39,508 nucleotides of DNA from NCBI GenBank assembly GCA_038531315.1, contig JBCBBT010000029.1, forward strand, positions 1 to 39,508, read 5' to 3'. This stretch comes from JAJFFW01 sp038531315. Its GTDB lineage: Bacteria; Pseudomonadota; Alphaproteobacteria; Caulobacterales; Parvularculaceae. The notes beneath the pieces were generated by a model, which did no database searches, had not been told where the DNA came from, and worked only from the letters and a program-made list of their open reading frames with translations. Below are positions 32,466 to 39,508 of the stretch, piece after piece. Made by a program: the position numbers and the translations under genes. Each line of letters starts with the position of its first letter. Within the stretch, counting starts at the first letter, position 1.

Positions 32466-33080
32466 TTACGATTTCGTCCAGCGCGCGCGCCAGGTTTCGA
32501 GCGCTGAGGATGCAATCGCCGCCGCCTCCGTCGCGGTCCCTATCGAATCGCCGCGCACGAGGCCGCGCATGATCGTGCTGTGTTCGATCATGCCCTGCAG
32601 CTGACCGGCGATATGCGCGCTGTCGCGGTCCTTGTGCTGGCTTTTTTCCGGAAGCTCTTTTTCAACGGCGTCGATAAACAACGCGCTCAATTGATTTTTA
32701 AAGGCCGCGTAAAACCGCTCCGCCAGATCATTATTGCGCCCGCATTCGGCGACGATCATCCGAAACAGGCTGCGCGTTTTTGGCCGGGACAGGAACGTCG
32801 CATAGGCGCGCGCAATCGCATCGAGGTTACTAAAGTCGCGCTTTTCAGCGCCAATATCGAGTTGCAACTGGCTCAACGCGCGGTTCGCCACCGCATCAAA
32901 AAGCGCTTCCTTGCTGGCAAAGTACCGATAAAGCGTCGCCGTCGAAACGTCCGCCCTTCGCGCGACGCGTTCCATATTCGTGCGAACATAGCCGTCCTCA
33001 CAAAACAAACCCTCGGCCGCGTCCATCACGGCATGCCGCTTGGCCGCGGCGCGATCAGCGCGAAAAACTTCCAACGTCAT
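32466..33080 (-). CDS. TetR/AcrR-family transcriptional regulator
   Basis: 204 residues from ATG at 33080; ATG at 33104 would add eight. The N-terminal helix-turn-helix is seen as AVMDAAEGLFCEDGYVRTNMERVARRADVSTATLYRYFASKEALFDAV, the classic TetR start, and the C-terminal ligand-binding/dimer domain is all helical (LDAIARAYATFLSRPKTRSLFRMIVAECGRNNDLAERFYAAFKNQL, an AcrR/TetR_C-type pattern). It is transcribed toward the monooxygenase gene, 140 bases away, and likely represses it through the palindrome at 32348-32367. The ligand is unknown. Confidence 0.92.
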   Translation of the reverse strand: MTLEVFRADRAAAKRHAVMDAAEGLFCEDGYVRTNMERVARRADVSTATLYRYFASKEALFDAVANRALSQLQLDIGAEKRDFSNLDAIARAYATFLSRPKTRSLFRMIVAECGRNNDLAERFYAAFKNQLSALFIDAVEKELPEKSQHKDRDSAHIAGQLQGMIEHSTIMRGLVRGDSIGTATEAAAIASSALETWRARWTKS

Positions 33081-33154
33081 CCCGGTTGCATAAATGAATT
33101 TCATGGAATAAAAAGTAAAATGAATGTTTTCGTTTAGAATTACTTCTCCCGGGA

Positions 33155-33281
33155 ACCGCGTTCTGAGGAGCCGAAATACCCAAGTGCCGGAATTCTCAAC
33201 GGCCGACTTTCTCAAGGGCCGGAATTCTCAAGGGCCGAAATTCCCAGGGGCCGAAATTCACAGGAACCGACTTTCTCAGGA
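33155..33281 (+). repeat. 16-bp tandem array ending at a ribosome-binding site
   Basis: Six clear 16-base units (33186-33281), for example GCCGACTTTCTCAAGG, GCCGGAATTCTCAAGG, GCCGAAATTCCCAGGG and ACCGACTTTCTCAGGA, preceded by two more diverged ones (to 33155). The period is not a multiple of three, so the array is not coding, although an open frame runs through it by chance. The last unit ends in CAGGA, four bases before the lipoprotein ATG, so it supplies the Shine-Dalgarno sequence; several other units carry AAGGG or CAGGG at the same place. Confidence 0.9.
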
Positions 33282-33285
33282 GCTT

Positions 33286-34629
33286 ATGGTGAAAAAACCC
33301 GCTATTGCCGCCGGCGTTATTTTTTGCATCGCATCGTTTGGGTGCGCTTCGATGGGCGATTTCGCCAGCGATGACCCGAAATTCGCCGAAGCGCCGGGTC
33401 AGTTTGAGGGCCGCTTCGTGTCGCTGTCCGATGCGGATATGGCCGCGACGGCCTATGCCGATGGCGTCCTTGAACCCTTTGAAGGGGCGCGAGACGCGGT
33501 GACGCTTTTTAACGACGGCGCCGCGGGCAAAGCCGTTGCGGCGTCGAACTCCGTGGTGTCGTGGCCGCAGATCGCGGTCGCCGCCCCCGGGGGCGGCATG
33601 GTCTATGTGATCGAAACGCGGGGTTCGCTGGCGAACGATATCGAAAGAGTCGAAAGCGCCTACACCGCATTCCCGCAAGGCCGCGTCATGACAGTTTTCG
33701 CCGTATCGGACGACGAGATCGTGGAAGTCGACCAGCGCAGCGGCATTGGCGAGAATCCGCAATCGATCGACATATCTGCGGACGGAAGATTTCTGGCGCT
33801 CTCAACAGAAACGCCGGACGCGGAACTTACCGTTATTCCCCTTGACGCCGATGGCGGAACCGGCGCGCCGCGGCCCATTGCGCTCAACCCGCCCTATCGG
33901 CCGACCGACAAAGAAAAACGCATTCGCACGCTTCACATTTCTCCTGACGGTAAAAGGATTGCCGCCAATATCGCGAATCTCAGATACCAGTTCTATGATT
34001 TCATATTCGACGAAAACGATATCCCTGCCGGCGTGCGGCCCGTCGGCGCGCCGGTTGAATTTGGCGTGCGTCTGTCCATCGGGCGCTGGAGCCAAAATGG
34101 CCGCTATTTCATCGCAACCGACGTCAATTCATATGACGCCAGCTTGAGGATGCTCATCCAGAAAGGCGGTCAGGTACATGTTATTAAAGCGCCGACGGCA
34201 GCGGAACCGGGCGCGCTCGTGACCTCAAAAAGGGTCGGACGGTTCGCGGAGGGCCTCGAAATGTCTGACGACGGCGCACTCATCGCTTCTATCGCCATGG
34301 AGCGAACCTATCTGCCGGAGCTTTTTTTTCTGGAGGCGTGGCCGCGGCGGCGACAATACATGCTGACGCTATTTTCGTTTGACGAAGAAACAGGCGCGCT
34401 GATCGAACTCGATCGCATACGGTCAGCCGGCGTTCTGCCGGAAGACGTTATCTTCGATACAAGCGGCCGCAATCTTGCTGTCGCTGTTTTCCATCGCCGC
34501 AAAGGCGCAAACCGCAAGCGGGGCTTTATCGACTTCTTTCACATCACCGAAAAGGGCGAACTGCGCGCGCAGGGAAAAACCCAATCGGTGATGCGCGGCC
34601 CCCATGATCTGGTGCGGTTGACGGAGTAA
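33286..34629 (+). CDS. Predicted beta-propeller lipoprotein, unknown function
   Basis: 447 residues from ATG at 33286, chosen because AGGAG lies four bases upstream and an N-terminal signal starts there (VKKPAIAAGVIFCIASFGC). The lipobox is imperfect (Ser-Phe-Gly-Cys20). The mature part has repeated WD40/Tol-like strands: GENPQSIDISADGRFLALS, RIRTLHISPDGKRIAAN, IGRWSQNGRYFIATDV, EGLEMSDDGALIASI, DVIFDTSGRNLAVAVF. This suggests a seven-bladed-type propeller in the periplasm or outer membrane, with binding rather than catalysis. No named family is recognised. It is divergent from the TetR gene, sharing a promoter region of about 200 bases. Confidence 0.8.
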   Translation: MVKKPAIAAGVIFCIASFGCASMGDFASDDPKFAEAPGQFEGRFVSLSDADMAATAYADGVLEPFEGARDAVTLFNDGAAGKAVAASNSVVSWPQIAVAAPGGGMVYVIETRGSLANDIERVESAYTAFPQGRVMTVFAVSDDEIVEVDQRSGIGENPQSIDISADGRFLALSTETPDAELTVIPLDADGGTGAPRPIALNPPYRPTDKEKRIRTLHISPDGKRIAANIANLRYQFYDFIFDENDIPAGVRPVGAPVEFGVRLSIGRWSQNGRYFIATDVNSYDASLRMLIQKGGQVHVIKAPTAAEPGALVTSKRVGRFAEGLEMSDDGALIASIAMERTYLPELFFLEAWPRRRQYMLTLFSFDEETGALIELDRIRSAGVLPEDVIFDTSGRNLAVAVFHRRKGANRKRGFIDFFHITEKGELRAQGKTQSVMRGPHDLVRLTE

Positions 34630-34722
34630 AAGCGGCGAGGAGATGCCGCGTCCCGCGCATCCTCTCGCAACAGCCCGCGCTGACAATCACCGCGTTTGAC
34701 CCGCGCGGCGCCGAAAGCCCCC

Positions 34723-35481
34723 TTACGGCGCCACTGAAAATGGATTGAAGTCGGTGTCTTTGTCGAAAACCTCAACGCCTTCGGCGCGTTTCAGCATGGC
34801 GACGACCTGATAGGTGACCGGCGTCAGCACCGCTTCCCAAATGACTTTCAGAAGATAGTTGGTGATCAGGACCGTGACGACCTGACTGGTGGACCAGACG
34901 CCCAGAAATGCGATCGGGTAAAACAGAAGGCTATCGACCCCCTGCCCGACGACCGTGGACCCGATGGTGCGCGTCCAGAGGTGTTTTCCTTCGGTCCAGA
35001 CTTTCATCCGGGCCATGACGAAGGCGTTAGAGAGCTCGCCGGCCCAAAACGCGATCATGGAGGCAATGACAATGCGCGGGGTGAGCCCGAAGACCGCCTC
35101 ATAAGCGTCCTGGCCTTCCCACCCCGGCGCCGGCGGCATCGCAACCACGACCCACGCCATGAACGCCATGAAGGCGACCGCCGCAAATCCCGCCCAGACG
35201 ACGCGGCGCGCGCGCGCATAGCCGTAGACTTCAGTCAGCACATCGCCGAGCACATAGGAAATCGGGAAGAACAATATGCCCGCCCCGAAAATGCCGAGAT
35301 CGAGCGGGCCGACCTTGATCGGCTCGAACAGCTGTACGAGTTTTGCCGCGCCAATCAGATTTGAACAAATCAGGACCGCGACAAAAGCCGCCATCGCAAA
35401 ATCGTAATAGCGAAACCGGTGTTTGTGTAACTCATCCGTTACCGACTTATCGTTTGCAGTCATCTCGAGGTAAGCCGCCAT
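34723..35481 (-). CDS. Queuosine precursor transporter, YhhQ family
   Basis: 252 residues with six to seven hydrophobic helices. Imports queuine-pathway precursors (preQ0/preQ1) across the inner membrane. The family blocks are visible: VAVLICSNLIGAAKLV, GILFFPISYVLGDVLTEVYGYARARRVVWAGF, RIVIASMIAFWAGELSNAFVMARMKVWTEGKHLWTRTIGSTVVGQGVDSLLFYPIAFLG, and NYLLKVIWEAVLTPVTYQVV. The start may be the ATG at 35481 or 35463; neither has a strong ribosome-binding site. I looked for a preQ1 riboswitch in 35482-35560 and saw no convincing one. It is a single gene without other queuosine genes nearby. Confidence 0.94.
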   Translation of the reverse strand: MAAYLEMTANDKSVTDELHKHRFRYYDFAMAAFVAVLICSNLIGAAKLVQLFEPIKVGPLDLGIFGAGILFFPISYVLGDVLTEVYGYARARRVVWAGFAAVAFMAFMAWVVVAMPPAPGWEGQDAYEAVFGLTPRIVIASMIAFWAGELSNAFVMARMKVWTEGKHLWTRTIGSTVVGQGVDSLLFYPIAFLGVWSTSQVVTVLITNYLLKVIWEAVLTPVTYQVVAMLKRAEGVEVFDKDTDFNPFSVAP

Positions 35482-35710
35482 TAGTGCTTTGCTTTTCGCG
35501 CATTAGAGATTTCGTCAAGCCATGAGCTAATCGAACGCTCTCAATTTTTTTGATAAGGACGCCATAAACTTCTCAATTAGAGTGTTCATCGGACCAGCGC
35601 CGCGTCGCCACGCGTCTTGTCGCCGCAAGCCGATCGGAAAATCTCCATATAATGGCGACCGTACCATCCCGGGTCGTATCTACTAAGCGCAGGCCGCTGC
35701 GACGAATCCT

Positions 35711-36811
35711 TCAACTGGACGATTTTTTTGGCAAGCGGCTCAGGTCCGGTAATGCAAAGAGATTGAATGCGCGATTCGGTTGAAATTTGCGCCCTTGTTT
35801 CGTCAATGTTGTCTTCACCTGAAGTGCTTCATGCCATCGACGATCTTCAGCAGTTTGCGGCGCCTCGCTGCGGCAGAGATCGCTAATGCGTGCAACATTC
35901 GCCGGATCGTCTATGTCAACGTCGATGAGCCCCGCTTCTTCCGATTGCTTGGCGACAATGATCCGATAACTCTGCATGTGTGTTTCGGATTGAGAAATCA
36001 CACGGGTGCGAAAGCCGGCAAAAACATCGCTCTTATAGTTCAATTCTTCTATATCGTATGTCACGGCAAGTGTATTGATTTGCCTTCCGTGCGATGGGCT
36101 CGAACGCTCAATCAATGACGACAAAGTGCTGCGCCCGACGACCAAATCGCCACGCCACGGACGCGCACTTCCACCGATCATGTAAATCGCTAGATTATCT
36201 CTATCGGCCTCCTCACGCAAAATCATCATGGTACGTTGTAGATGATCAGGGTGAAACGTGCTGAGCCGATAGACGAAATATAAACCCGAGAGTGCCCGTG
36301 CTTCGTTCAATTCTTCATTAGCATTGTTTCGTGAAACGTGGGATTCGCCCTTCGTGCGCCAAACGTCGAAGTCTTCGATATCAACATTAATCTCCCTGGC
36401 AAGATTCCGCGTTTCCATTGATAAGTGAAAACGGTCAATACGAAACTCAAGCGGTATGTGCGGCACACGCTCTGCGCCGGCGAATATATATTGCGAGCCT
36501 TCCTTTTCGCGCTGCTCCAAAATCTTGTTGAGGATAAATATGATGCCGGGAATATACTTCGCTGACGGTTTCGTGCCGAGAAACCAGCGCCGCATCGTCG
36601 CTTCAGCAGGCATTTTGCGGACGTCCTGAGCGGTGAAATCCTCGTCCAGAGGATCGGTACGGCGCCAAAACTGTACAGCTGTGTCGTAAAAAACCTGCTG
36701 AAAACCGCCTCGCGCTGGATCCAACACATCGGACTTTACCGCTCTCTGCCAATCACGAAAGCCGAGCGCATAGCGCAGCAATAACAACGTATTATCAATT
36801 TTTTGCGGCAT
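35711..36811 (-). CDS. Unrecognised 366-residue protein, possible DNA-binding regulator
   Basis: Start at ATG 36811 with GGGGAG five bases upstream. The region is visibly AT-richer than the flanks, with different codon usage, suggesting acquired DNA. Residues about 65-90 (ATMRRWFLGTKPSAKYIPGIIFILNKIL) look like a helix-turn-helix of the kind seen in short-repressor proteins. A middle part is helical (NANEELNEARALSGLYFVYRLSTF) and the C-terminal half is beta-rich (IYMIGGSARPWRGDLVVGRSTL, FAGFRTRVISQSETHMQSYRIIVAKQ). No enzymatic motif is seen. Two perfect palindromes lie upstream (36821-36836 and 36874-36888). I cannot name the family; a regulator with a sensor domain is my best guess. Confidence 0.7.
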   Translation of the reverse strand: MPQKIDNTLLLLRYALGFRDWQRAVKSDVLDPARGGFQQVFYDTAVQFWRRTDPLDEDFTAQDVRKMPAEATMRRWFLGTKPSAKYIPGIIFILNKILEQREKEGSQYIFAGAERVPHIPLEFRIDRFHLSMETRNLAREINVDIEDFDVWRTKGESHVSRNNANEELNEARALSGLYFVYRLSTFHPDHLQRTMMILREEADRDNLAIYMIGGSARPWRGDLVVGRSTLSSLIERSSPSHGRQINTLAVTYDIEELNYKSDVFAGFRTRVISQSETHMQSYRIIVAKQSEEAGLIDVDIDDPANVARISDLCRSEAPQTAEDRRWHEALQVKTTLTKQGRKFQPNRAFNLFALPDLSRLPKKSSS

Positions 36812-36820
36812 CGCACTCCC

Positions 36821-36836
36821 CTCGTCGGCCGACGAG
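36821..36836. promoter_or_regulatory. Perfect 16-bp palindrome at the 366-residue gene start
   Basis: CTCGTCGGCCGACGAG is fully symmetric. It ends 9 bases before the ATG (minus) and abuts the GGGGAG ribosome-binding site, so it could be a DNA operator or, in mRNA, a hairpin next to the start. Confidence 0.6.
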
Positions 36837-36873
36837 AATTTCACAAGGGGGGCGTGTTTTCAACCGCTTGCAC

Positions 36874-36888
36874 CATGTTGTGAACATG
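36874..36888. promoter_or_regulatory. Perfect palindrome 63 bases upstream of the 366-residue gene
   Basis: CATGTT-GTG-AACATG is a perfect inverted repeat of 6-bp arms. A TTGAAA on minus follows 14 bases further downstream and might be a -35 box. An operator is likely. Confidence 0.55.
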
Positions 36889-37167
36889 TCTCAGCTACGG
36901 ATTTGCCATGTTGGTAACAAGGTAACCCGGTTCACCAACGTGAGCGCAGTCTTCCTCAACGTAATGGCGACGCGCCTGTGCAAATACGAACACAGATTTC
37001 CTCTGTGTCAGGCGTTGGCCCTACCCATGATGCGACCCTTGCTCGACTGCGTTTCCGATACGTTTAATTCTTGGCACCGATTTTCCTTATACGTCTGATG
37101 AAAAAATATAATTTCTTCTTGCTGAAGGCGTTGTGAAGTCAATGCTGGCGACAAAATGGAGAAATGT

Positions 37168-37392
37168 ATGATTGTAGTACCCAGAAGAGAAACAATCGAA
37201 ACCGGCCCTATTCTTGTGGCGGCATTAATTTTCGCCCTCGTTATTATCGGAGTTATCGCAATTTCGAGTTACGCAAGTCAGCCGTCTGCGAATGATGCTT
37301 TTCGGGGCGTTCACCTCGAGAGTCGACCAAATACCGGTTCGGAAGGGATATTGCTGCTCGAACAGTCGCAGGAGGAACACAGCAGCCAATAA
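37168..37392 (+). CDS. Small membrane protein, unknown function
   Basis: 74 residues from ATG at 37168, which has GGAG six bases upstream; an ATG at 37156 is in frame but poorly supported. After a short charged segment (VVPRRETIETG) comes one transmembrane helix (PILVAALIFALVIIGVIAISSYA), then a polar tail rich in Glu, Gln and Ser (RPNTGSEGILLLEQSQEEHSSQ). The composition resembles the AT-richer neighbouring region rather than the core genome. No family is recognised. A terminator on the same strand (37491-37523) could end its transcript. Confidence 0.6.
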   Translation: MIVVPRRETIETGPILVAALIFALVIIGVIAISSYASQPSANDAFRGVHLESRPNTGSEGILLLEQSQEEHSSQ

Positions 37393-37490
37393 CAACGAAG
37401 CTTTGAAGAGCAATAATGAGATAGCAGATCGCCAGGCACATCTGCCGTCTAAAAAAAAGCCAAGGAGTATCGCATGACCTGGTTTCAGCA

Positions 37491-37523
37491 GGATCGCATC
37501 ACCAATGATGCGGTCCTTTTTTT
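37491..37523 (+). terminator. Intrinsic terminator overlapping the methyltransferase stop
   Basis: GGA-T-CGCATCA-CCAA-TGATGCG-G-TCC forms a strong stem, followed by TTTTTTT on plus. The stop codon of the convergent TrmJ-like gene lies in the T-run. It ends transcription coming from the small membrane protein gene. Confidence 0.8.
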
Positions 37524-38310
37524 ATCCGCGCTGCCCGCGCCCTCTCGCGAGCGCCTTGATAACGCCGCGCAGGGTCTGGACTTCGCCGTCGGTGAAGGCG
37601 GCGCGGGTGAAGGCGGCGCGCAAGTTTCGGGTCATCGTTTCGGTTTTCTCCGGCGGATAGAAATATCCCGCCGCGCCCAACTCATCTTCCAGATGCGCGA
37701 AGAACCGTTCCATGGCGTCTTTCGTCGCAGGCTGCGCGGCGTCGAGCGCGCTCGCATAACGCTCTTTGCCGTCGGCCCGGGCCCATTCATAGGCGATCAC
37801 CAGCACCGACTGGGCGAGATTGATGGACGCAAACGCCGGATTGACCGGAATGGAAATGATCCCGTCCGCCTTCATCACCTCTTCGTTGGAAAGACCGGAC
37901 CGCTCTGCGCCGAACAGGATTGCGCAAGTGTCGCCTTTTTCGATGCGGGGTTTCAGCGCGTCGGCGGCCGAACGCGGATCGTGGACCGGCAGCAACATCT
38001 CGCGCGGGCGCGCCGTCGTCGCCAGCACATAGCGGCAGTCGGCAAGCGCCTCCTCAACGCTGTCGAAAACCCGCGCGCCGTCGATCACCGCCGCGGCCCC
38101 GGACGCCATCGCGCCCGCCTTGGGATTGGGCCAGCCGTCGCGGGGCGCAACCAGCCGCAAGCCGGTAATGCCGAAATTCAGCATCGCCCGGGCCGCGGCG
38201 CCGATATTCTCGCCGAGCTGCGGCCGCACGAGAACGATCACTGGCGCGGGCCCGGCGGCGCTCAGCGCTTCGCTGCGCGGCAGTCTTTTTCCCGAGCCGG
38301 GTTTCAACAA
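37522..38310 (-). CDS. TrmJ-like tRNA/rRNA 2'-O-methyltransferase (SPOUT)
   Basis: 262 residues. SAM-dependent SPOUT (TrmH/TrmJ) methyltransferase; TrmJ modifies position 32 of tRNAs. Motifs: PVIVLVRPQLGENIGAAARAMLNFGITGLRLVAPRDGWPN (motif 1), CAILFGAERSGLSNEEV (motif 2) and SIPVNPAFASINLAQSVLVIAYEW (motif 3, the knot). A C-terminal extension (MERFFAHLEDELGAAGYFYPPEKTETMTRNLRAAFTRAAF) is typical of TrmJ. The start is a TTG at 38310 with GGGAG seven bases before; no ATG is available. A perfect 15-bp tandem duplication (37591-37620) encodes the AAFTRAAFT stretch near the C-terminus. Confidence 0.92.
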   Translation of the reverse strand: MLKPGSGKRLPRSEALSAAGPAPVIVLVRPQLGENIGAAARAMLNFGITGLRLVAPRDGWPNPKAGAMASGAAAVIDGARVFDSVEEALADCRYVLATTARPREMLLPVHDPRSAADALKPRIEKGDTCAILFGAERSGLSNEEVMKADGIISIPVNPAFASINLAQSVLVIAYEWARADGKERYASALDAAQPATKDAMERFFAHLEDELGAAGYFYPPEKTETMTRNLRAAFTRAAFTDGEVQTLRGVIKALARGRGQRG

Positions 38311-38491
38311 TGCGCTCCCATGACGGTCAAAATTCCAATCCCCGCTGAAGCGGCCCGCCGCAACGCGCAGGCCCCTTTTCCCACCTGGCGGCCAATGCTA
38401 AGAGCGCGCCATCCAGTCACGCAACCACGCAGCGGCGGCTCGCGCGCACCCGCAACGAGCCTCGCCGCCCCAGACCCCGTTAGGAAATTCC

Positions 38492-39508
38492 ATGGCGAAA
38501 ATCAAAGTCGAAACCCCGATTGTGGAAATGGACGGCGATGAGATGACCCGGATCATCTGGCAGATGATCAAGGACAAGCTGATCCATCCCTATCTCGATA
38601 TCGACCTGAAATATTTCGACCTTGGCATTGAAAAGCGCGACGAGACCAACGACCAGATCACGATCGACGCCGCCGAAGCGACGAAGAAATACGGCGTCGC
38701 CGTCAAATGCGCGACGATTACGCCGGACGAAGCGCGGGTGGAGGAATTCGGCCTGAAGAAAATGTGGCGCTCGCCGAACGGCACCATCCGCAACATTCTC
38801 GGCGGGGTCGTCTTTCGCGAGCCGATCATTATCTCGAACGTGCCGCGGCTGGTGCCCGGCTGGACGCAGCCCATTATCATCGGTCGCCACGCTTTCGGCG
38901 ATCAGTACCGCGCCACTGACATGCTGTTCCCGGGCAAAGGCAAGCTCACCCTGAAATGGACCGGCGACAATGGCGAGGTGATCGAGGAGGAAGTTTTTGA
39001 AGCGCCCTCCGCCGGCATTTATATGGGGATGTATAACCTCGATGCGTCGATCCGCGATTTCGCGCGCGCCTGTTTCAATTATGGCCTGATGCGTCAGTAC
39101 CCTGTTTATCTTTCAACCAAGAATACGATCCTCAAGAAATATGACGGCCGCTTTAAAGATCTGTTTGCGGAGGTCTATGAGACCGAATTCGCTGATAAAT
39201 TCGCCGCTTTCGGCGGGACCTATGAGCACCGCCTGATCGACGACATGGTCGCGGCCTGCATGAAATGGTCTGGCGGTTATGTCTGGGCCTGCAAAAACTA
39301 TGACGGCGACGTTCAGTCAGACACGGTCGCGCAGGGCTTCGGCTCGCTCGGCCTGATGACATCGGTTTTGATGACGCCGGACGGCAAGACGGTCGAGGCC
39401 GAAGCCGCCCACGGCACCGTGACGCGGCACTATCGCCAGCACCAGAAAGGCGAGGACACGTCGACGAATTCGATCGCCTCCATGTACGCCTGGACGCGCG
39501 GCCTCACC
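38492..39508 (+). CDS. icd: NADP-dependent isocitrate dehydrogenase (partial)
   Basis: Starts at ATG 38492 (AGGAA upstream) and runs off the right edge; 339 residues are visible of about 400. Oxidatively decarboxylates isocitrate to 2-oxoglutarate in the TCA cycle. It has the eukaryotic-like, homodimeric (type II) sequence: MAKIKVETPIVEMDGDEMTRIIW, the substrate loop RSPNGTIRNILGGVVFREPI, GRHAFGDQYRATD, and the metal/NADP region YDGDVQSDTVAQGFGSLGLMTS followed by EAAHGTVTRHYRQHQKGEDTSTNSIAS. This class is standard in alphaproteobacteria. The gene is divergent from the TrmJ-like gene. Confidence 0.97.
   Translation, partial: MAKIKVETPIVEMDGDEMTRIIWQMIKDKLIHPYLDIDLKYFDLGIEKRDETNDQITIDAAEATKKYGVAVKCATITPDEARVEEFGLKKMWRSPNGTIRNILGGVVFREPIIISNVPRLVPGWTQPIIIGRHAFGDQYRATDMLFPGKGKLTLKWTGDNGEVIEEEVFEAPSAGIYMGMYNLDASIRDFARACFNYGLMRQYPVYLSTKNTILKKYDGRFKDLFAEVYETEFADKFAAFGGTYEHRLIDDMVAACMKWSGGYVWACKNYDGDVQSDTVAQGFGSLGLMTSVLMTPDGKTVEAEAAHGTVTRHYRQHQKGEDTSTNSIASMYAWTRGLT

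Larger units (their letters stand above)
36812..37167. other. AT-rich intergenic region with palindromes
   Basis: No credible gene lies in these 356 bases; the short open frame at 36868-37098 lacks a ribosome-binding site and has no recognisable features. The region holds CTCGTCGGCCGACGAG and CATGTTGTGAACATG (listed separately) and a GGTAACAAGGTAAC direct repeat near 36911. Confidence 0.6.

Noticed and set aside
33124..33285. Upstream extension of the propeller lipoprotein
   Set aside because: It crosses the 16-bp tandem array, whose period is not a multiple of three, and would bury the signal peptide.
35482..35560. Possible preQ1 riboswitch before the YhhQ-family gene
   Set aside because: No conserved preQ1 aptamer pattern (pseudoknot tail or loop sequence) could be recognised by eye.
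36868..37098. 76-residue plus-strand open frame
   Set aside because: No ribosome-binding site, overlaps palindromes of the neighbouring promoter, and shows no recognisable protein features.
37474..38541. 355-residue plus-strand open frame with a good AGGAG before its ATG
   Set aside because: Almost wholly antisense to the TrmJ-like gene and interrupted early by a strong terminator on its own strand; the ribosome-binding site is probably chance.

Overview
The window looks like chromosomal DNA of a GC-rich alphaproteobacterium. The pointers are the short HprK (kinase domain only) in a regulatory PTS, a class A RNase P RNA, an ArsR-methyltransferase/metF/metH operon, a very large TonB-dependent receptor and an NADP-type isocitrate dehydrogenase. 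A Parvularculaceae/Hyphomonadaceae-type marine bacterium would fit, but no 16S rRNA is present, so this is only a guess.

Layout. 1-1100 (minus): a nickel superoxide dismutase operon, made of a small HPGH membrane protein, sodN and the maturation protease sodX (cut by the window edge). 1101-2714: a lipoprotein gene between two diverged copies of a ~90 bp repeat, plus two short tandem arrays. 2715-7048 (plus): an AttEFGH-type operon (ATPase, long FtsX-like permease, CrtC/AttH lipocalin-like protein). 7157-12217 (plus): a crotonase, a FrnE-like DsbA protein and a 1204-residue beta-helix/RTX protein. 12410-14493: a cold-shock protein, then on minus HPr, EIIA-Man-like protein, HprK and rnpB. 14540-17628 (minus): an AmiD-like amidase, an EamA transporter, a small membrane protein and a TerB/DnaJ protein. 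17879-18010: a 43-residue membrane peptide gene. 18033-24154 (minus): a packed five-gene methionine/one-carbon operon. 24446-26185 (plus): MlaA and MlaC, ending in a bidirectional terminator shared with the large TonB receptor (minus). 29940-33080 (minus): rpsD, a Baeyer-Villiger-type monooxygenase and a TetR regulator. 33286-34629 (plus): a beta-propeller-like lipoprotein preceded by a 16-bp tandem array. 34723-37392: a queuosine-precursor transporter, then an AT-richer stretch with an unrecognised 366-residue protein and a small membrane protein. 37522-39508: a TrmJ-like methyltransferase and icd, which runs off the right edge.

Functional links. The metal-enzyme operon, the PTS phosphorelay (HprK acting on HPr Ser50, EIIA on a His), the MetF-to-MetH methyl pathway and the Mla lipid system are each coherent. 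MetH lacks its homocysteine-binding module, and no such gene lies in the window, so that half must be elsewhere. Several regulatory palindromes are directly visible: a TetR-type operator before the monooxygenase, a 15-bp palindrome inside the receptor promoter, an ArsR-type site before the metF operon, and two perfect palindromes before the unknown 366-residue protein. A recurring theme is short degenerate tandem repeats of 12-16 bp, both between genes and inside coding regions.
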